From positions 310,001 to 374,000 of the forward strand of contig NZ_OZ060382.1 in the NCBI RefSeq assembly GCF_964058995.1: a DNA stretch of 64,000 nt, in the 5' to 3' direction. Made by a program: the position numbers and the translations under genes. Below the pieces are notes generated by a model. That model saw nothing but the letters and a program-made list of their open reading frames with translations. It did not search any database and was not told where the DNA came from. Shown here piece after piece: positions 60,080 through 64,000 of the stretch. Each line of letters starts with the position of its first letter. Position 1 is the stretch's first letter. The DNA comes from Buchnera aphidicola (Chaitophorus populicola). GTDB taxonomy: Bacteria > Pseudomonadota > Gammaproteobacteria > Enterobacterales > Enterobacteriaceae.

Positions 60080-60553
60080 ATGAAAGTTATTCAATCCAAA
60101 TTAATAACAAAAAAATCTAAAATTGCAATTATTACTACAAGATTTAATGAATTTATTAATGATAAATTGTTAAAAAGTTGTATTCAAACATTACGAAGAA
60201 TAGGGAATGTGGAATCAAATGATATTACTACTGTAAAAGTACCTGGAGCATATGAAATTTCTATTACCGCAGAAATAATTGCATATAAAAAAACATATCA
60301 TGCAATAATAGTTTTAGGAACAATTATTAAAGGACATACAAGACATAATAAATTTATAGAAAATTCACTTACATATGGATTATCTAAAATTAGTATTAAT
60401 CATCATGTTCCTATTATAACAGGTATTTTAATGACAAGTAATATCAATGAAACTTTAGAGAGATGCGGTATTAAAATTAATAATAAAGGATCTGAAGCTG
60501 CTTTATCAGCATTAGAAATTATAAACGTTCTTAAAGAAATTAATAAAATATAA
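60080..60553 (+). CDS. ribH: 6,7-dimethyl-8-ribityllumazine synthase
   Basis: Lumazine synthase (named ribE in E. coli) condenses the ribityl pyrimidine with dihydroxybutanone phosphate, the penultimate riboflavin step. The 157-aa product has VKVPGAYEI, LGTIIKGHTRHNKFIENS with the active-site His, ITGILMTSNINETLERCG and NKGSEAALSALEIINVL. It is followed by ribD and nusB (E. coli order nrdR-ribD-ribE-nusB is rearranged to ribH-ribD-nusB). GAGAAAA precedes the ATG. Confidence 0.96.
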   Translation: MKVIQSKLITKKSKIAIITTRFNEFINDKLLKSCIQTLRRIGNVESNDITTVKVPGAYEISITAEIIAYKKTYHAIIVLGTIIKGHTRHNKFIENSLTYGLSKISINHHVPIITGILMTSNINETLERCGIKINNKGSEAALSALEIINVLKEINKI

Positions 60554-60616
60554 AATATTTTATACAACTATCTTCAATTAATAATTAAATATTTCTAAAT
60601 AATTTTAAAAAAATAT

Positions 60617-61738
60617 ATGATTAATCATAAAAAATATATGAAAAAAGCAATAAAACTAGCAAAAAAAGGAATTTTTACTACTTCTATAAACCCAATTGTT
60701 GGTTGTATAATTGTAAAAAATAATATTATTGTAGGTAAAGGATGGCATCAAAAAAGAGGTTCTGAACATGCTGAAATTATTGCTTTAAAAATGGCAAAAA
60801 AACTATCTTATCAAGCAACAATGTATGTAACACTTGAACCTTGTTCACATTATGGATTAACAGGACCATGTTATAAAAAAATTATTTCATCTGGAATAAA
60901 TAATATTTTTATTGCTGTTAAAGATCCTAATCCTCAAGTAAATGGTAAAAGTATAAAAAAATTAAAAAAATCAGGAATAAAAGTACATATAGGGTTAATG
61001 AAAAAAAAATCTAAATTTATAAATAGAGAATTTTTTAAATGGATAAAAACAGGAAATCCTTGGATAAATTTAAAAATAGCTATGTCATTTGATGGTAAAA
61101 TAGCTACTAAATCTGGAGAAAGTAAATGGATTACATCAAAAAAATCAAGAAGCGAAGTTCATATATTACGCGCACAAAATACAGCTATACTTACAACAAG
61201 TAATACAATTATTCAAGATAATCCTTCATTAAACGTTCGATTTTCAGAAATGAATGTTATTGAAAGAAAATCTTTTCCTATAGAAAATTTTATACAACCA
61301 ATCAGAATTATAATTGACAGTAAAAATAGAGTTAAACAAAATCATAAAATTTTTAAAATCAAAAGTCAAATTTTATTAATTAGGCTAAAAAAAGATAAAA
61401 AAATTTGGCCAAAACATGTAAAACAAATAATTATTCCAAAATATAAAAATAAAATAAATTTAATCTTATTATTTAAAATTTTAGGAACTCTAAATATAAA
61501 AAATATTTTAGTTGAATCAGGATCGTTATTTACTTCTGCTTTATTATCATTAAATATGATTGATGAACTTATAATATACTGCGCACCAATTATATTAGGT
61601 AATCAATCTAAACCTATTTTTTTATTAAATTATATAAAAAAACTTTCCCAATCTAAAAAAATAATTTTTAGAAAAATATCTAAAATAGGAAAAGATCTAC
61701 GTATAATAATTAATTTTAAAAAAACTGATAAATTATAA
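60617..61738 (+). CDS. ribD: Bifunctional riboflavin deaminase/reductase RibD
   Basis: RibD deaminates and then reduces the GTP-derived pyrimidine of riboflavin synthesis. The 373-aa product has the zinc deaminase motifs [13 protein letters not shown] and [17 protein letters not shown], and a C-terminal reductase domain ([42 protein letters not shown]). Both domains are complete. With ribH it suggests the symbiont still makes vitamin B2. Confidence 0.97.
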   Translation: MINHKKYMKKAIKLAKKGIFTTSINPIVGCIIVKNNIIVGKGWHQKRGSEHAEIIALKMAKKLSYQATMYVTLEPCSHYGLTGPCYKKIISSGINNIFIAVKDPNPQVNGKSIKKLKKSGIKVHIGLMKKKSKFINREFFKWIKTGNPWINLKIAMSFDGKIATKSGESKWITSKKSRSEVHILRAQNTAILTTSNTIIQDNPSLNVRFSEMNVIERKSFPIENFIQPIRIIIDSKNRVKQNHKIFKIKSQILLIRLKKDKKIWPKHVKQIIIPKYKNKINLILLFKILGTLNIKNILVESGSLFTSALLSLNMIDELIIYCAPIILGNQSKPIFLLNYIKKLSQSKKIIFRKISKIGKDLRIIINFKKTDKL

Positions 61739-61760
61739 TATAAAATCTAATGAGAAAAAT

Positions 61761-62180
61761 ATGAAAATTTATCTACGTAAAAATTCTAGAATATGTATTG
61801 TACAAGCTTTATATTCTTGGCAAATATCTCATAATAATAGTAATGAAATTAAAAATTTTTTTTATGAAAAATATAAAAAAAAAATAGATTTTAAATATTT
61901 TCAAGAAGTATTTATAGGTATGATAAAAAATAAAATTAAGATAGATAATTTAATTAAACCATATGTATTAAGAAATTTAAACAGATTAAGCGAAGTAGAA
62001 AAATCAATATTAAGAATGTCTTTTTATGAATTACTAAAAAGAAAAGATATTCCTTATAAAGTAATCATTAATGAAGGTATAGAAATAGCTAAAATCTTTG
62101 GATCTAAAGATAGTCATAAATTTATTAACGGTGTATTAGATAAAGCAGCTTTTAAAATACGTTTTAAAAAAATAGCATAA
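61761..62180 (+). CDS. nusB: Transcription antitermination protein NusB
   Basis: NusB with S10 (NusE) binds boxA and supports rRNA antitermination. The 139-aa helical protein equals the E. coli length and shows [43 protein letters not shown] and [29 protein letters not shown]. It lies 22 bp after ribD. Confidence 0.97.
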   Translation: MKIYLRKNSRICIVQALYSWQISHNNSNEIKNFFYEKYKKKIDFKYFQEVFIGMIKNKIKIDNLIKPYVLRNLNRLSEVEKSILRMSFYELLKRKDIPYKVIINEGIEIAKIFGSKDSHKFINGVLDKAAFKIRFKKIA

Positions 62181-62321
62181 AATATATTTTATAAATATAA
62201 ATTATTTTAATTTATATAATTAAATATTTTTAATATTTTAAAAATATATTTATTTAAAAAAAAATAATTTATATAATTCTATATATTATTATTTTAAAAT
62301 TTATATAATATTACAAAAAAT

Positions 62322-62627
62322 ATGACAAAAAAATACAATAATAAAAAAAAATCAAAAAAAAAAAAATGGAATGCAAAATATGTTATTAATATAGCAAAAA
62401 ATGAAGGAATCCAAATAAATAAGAAACATTGGAAAATAATATATTTTGCAAGAAATTTTTATTTAAAATTTAATATGTCTCCTCCTTTACGAATATTATT
62501 AATAGCTATTAATAAAAAATCTAAAAAAAAAATTAATAGCATTTCTTTAATTAAATTATTTCCAAAAAATCCTTCTATACAAATTAGTAAACTTGCTGGT
62601 ATTCCTAAACCTAATAAATGTTTATAA
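62322..62627 (+). CDS. tusE: Sulfur relay protein TusE (DsrC-like)
   Basis: TusE takes sulfur from TusBCD and delivers it to MnmA for s2U34 synthesis. The 101-aa product has KHWKIIYFARNFYLKFNMSPPLRILL and ends with KPNKCL, whose penultimate Cys is the DsrC-family sulfur carrier. Its 3' end overlaps the cyoE end by 6 bp (convergent). The upstream ~140 bp is A/T-only spacer. Confidence 0.93.
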   Translation: MTKKYNNKKKSKKKKWNAKYVINIAKNEGIQINKKHWKIIYFARNFYLKFNMSPPLRILLIAINKKSKKKINSISLIKLFPKNPSIQISKLAGIPKPNKCL

Positions 62628-63521
62628 AAATTTAAAAAAATTCATACAAATAGAAATATTAAATAAAATAATATAAATAATTGAAAATTTAAACATTTTT
62701 AAAGCCCATTTTTTTTTATAAAAATGAACATCATAATAACCTTCTGAAATCATAGACAACCAAAATAATCCTAATGATAAAAAAATAAAACCATTTATAT
62801 AATTTACAAAATATAAAATATTGAATATAAAAATCATAAAAATTAAAATATTTATATAAAAATACATATGATCTAAAGTTTTATGAAAATTATTTACTAC
62901 AGGAAAAACCGGTATTTGAGCTTTTTTATAATCCTTAAGATGTAATAAATAAATTGCATATGAATGAGGTATTTGCCAAATAAAATAAATAAAAAATAAA
63001 ATTATAAGAATCATATTTAAAGAATGTTCGACAGAAAAATATCCTATTATGACTGGACAAGATCCAGATATTGCTCCAATAATAGTTGAATATTGAGATT
63101 TGTTTTTTAATAAAATAGTATATATAACTACATAAATAAATAAACTAAATAAAGATATTATATATACTAATTTATTTAAAAATGTTAATAATATTAAACT
63201 TCCGAAAAAAAATAAAAAAAAAGAAAAAACATAAGCTGAATTTATAGAAATATATTTATTAACTAAAACTCTATTTTTTGTTCTTATCATTCTTTTATCA
63301 TTTTTTCTATCTAAAATATTATTTAAAACACATCCGCAAGCTATTAAAAAAGATAAACCTACAATCATAGCTAAAAATATTTTACAATCAAAAATATTTT
63401 TTTTTAATGCTAAAAAATATCCTGCCAAAGCTGAAAAAATATTAACTACAATAATTCGTGGTTTTATAAGTTCAATATAATAAAAAAAAAATTTTTTATA
63501 TTTTTTAAAAACATGTTGCAT
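62622..63521 (-). CDS. cyoE: Protoheme IX farnesyltransferase CyoE
   Basis: CyoE converts heme b to heme o for cytochrome bo oxidase. The 299-aa polytopic protein has the prenyltransferase motif NNILDRKNDKRMIRTKNR (near residues 66-83) and a second conserved loop with WQIPHSYAIYLLHLKDYKKAQIPVFPVV. About nine hydrophobic segments are visible. It overlaps cyoD by 17 bp, fitting the tightly packed cyoABCDE operon. Confidence 0.97.
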   Translation of the reverse strand: MQHVFKKYKKFFFYYIELIKPRIIVVNIFSALAGYFLALKKNIFDCKIFLAMIVGLSFLIACGCVLNNILDRKNDKRMIRTKNRVLVNKYISINSAYVFSFFLFFFGSLILLTFLNKLVYIISLFSLFIYVVIYTILLKNKSQYSTIIGAISGSCPVIIGYFSVEHSLNMILIILFFIYFIWQIPHSYAIYLLHLKDYKKAQIPVFPVVNNFHKTLDHMYFYINILIFMIFIFNILYFVNYINGFIFLSLGLFWLSMISEGYYDVHFYKKKWALKMFKFSIIYIILFNISICMNFFKFL

Positions 63522-63834
63522 AATGATTTATATTCCTCATAATCCATATAGAACCAGTTAAAATAATAGAAATAATTATTGTAGTAAAAACTATAGAAAA
63601 AAAATTCCAATAATTTTTATTAAAATCATTTAAATGTAAAAAAAACAATATATGTACAAAAACTTGAATAAAACAGCACAATGTCACTAAAAAATATAAA
63701 TAATTTGCCAAAAATATATTATACATCACAATATAAAAAGGAAAAAAAGAAAGAATTAAAGAAAAAACAAAAACTAATATGTAAAAAAAAATTGATGTTT
63801 GAAAAAAATTTTTTTTTTTAATATTTGCAATCAT
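63505..63834 (-). CDS. cyoD: Cytochrome bo oxidase subunit IV (CyoD)
   Basis: CyoD is the small subunit IV of the terminal ubiquinol oxidase. I start it at the Met of MIANIKKKNFF (63834), giving 109 aa like E. coli, because that ATG overlaps the cyoC stop (ATGA). The longer open frame to 63879 is read-through into cyoC. Three TM segments, FFLHLN (CFLHMN in E. coli) and the end GSIWIMRNIN are recognisable. Confidence 0.94.
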   Translation of the reverse strand: MIANIKKKNFFQTSIFFYILVFVFSLILSFFPFYIVMYNIFLANYLYFLVTLCCFIQVFVHILFFLHLNDFNKNYWNFFSIVFTTIIISIILTGSIWIMRNINHYATCF

Positions 63835-64000
63835 TTTATTACTCCAAATAAATAAACAAAAGTAAATAAAAAAATCCATATAATATCAAGAAAATGCCAA
63901 AAAATACTTAGACATAAAATTCTAGTTCTTATAATTTTATTTAATCCTAAAATGTGAATTTGAAAAATCATTAAAATAATCCAAAACAAACCACAAATTA
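63831..64000 (-). CDS. cyoC: Cytochrome bo oxidase subunit III (CyoC), C-terminal part
   Basis: This gene enters from beyond the right edge. The visible ~55 codons end RTRILCLSIFWHFLDIIWIF...VYLFGVIK, matching the CyoC C-terminus ([20 protein letters not shown] in E. coli). The stop overlaps the cyoD start as ATGA. The frame is open to the window edge. Confidence 0.95.
   Translation of the reverse strand, partial: ICGLFWIILMIFQIHILGLNKIIRTRILCLSIFWHFLDIIWIFLFTFVYLFGVIK

Overview
The window is a chromosome segment of an obligate insect endosymbiont of the Buchnera aphidicola type (aphid gammaproteobacterial symbiont). Three things point there. Base composition is extremely A+T-rich, with A/T homopolymers both inside and between genes. 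Nearly every protein is an easily recognised, slightly shortened enterobacterial orthologue. Gene strings follow Escherichia coli order with single genes dropped out. DNA polymerase I reduced to its 5'-3' exonuclease domain is also typical of Buchnera. The host species cannot be told from the sequence.

Layout. 1-7605 (mostly minus): infB (cut by the window edge), nusA, tRNA-Leu(GAG), secG, ftsH, rlmE, greA. 7868-9876 (plus): ibaG, rplU, rpmA, obgE. 9992-10839 (minus): rpsI, rplM. 11112-15355 (plus): pheA, ffh, rpsP-rimM-trmD-rplS. 15482-24053: tldD, aroQ, rluD, alaS, csrA, tRNA-Ser, tRNA-Arg, rpiA and a minus-strand tRNA cluster (Met, Leu, Gln). 24054-29900: glnS, a decayed pyrG, eno, polA exonuclease domain. 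29916-41376: engB, typA, gmk, ygfZ, prfB-lysS-lysA, thyA, miaB, ybeY. 41464-50431: truncated ybeX, leuS, holA, tusA, asd, yhgN, pgk, fbaA. 50633-59837: truncated mscS and recC-recB-recD. 59848-64000: tRNA-fMet, ribH-ribD-nusB, tusE and part of the cyo operon on the minus strand.

The genes make up a translation-centred core: initiation, elongation and termination factors, aminoacyl-tRNA synthetases, ribosomal proteins, GTPases and RNA modification. Around it lie glycolysis (fbaA, pgk, eno), the pentose-phosphate gene rpiA, cytochrome bo oxidase and protein export/quality control (secG, ffh, ftsH). Nutrient provisioning is represented by phenylalanine (aroQ, pheA), lysine (asd, lysA) and riboflavin (ribD, ribH). 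I see no mobile element, prophage, CRISPR array or horizontally acquired island.

The unusual content is decay and the ways around it. pheA and trmD are each interrupted in a poly(A) tract exactly one A short of an open frame, yet conserved residues persist downstream. pheA has also lost its ACT regulatory domain. prfB keeps its programmed +1 frameshift site, but the in-frame stop is UAA rather than UGA. CTP synthase (pyrG) is a clear pseudogene next to intact eno. Several spacers hold long, nearly perfect A/T-only hairpins; the strongest (29 bp) lies just upstream of pheA. I found no convincing new multi-gene system.
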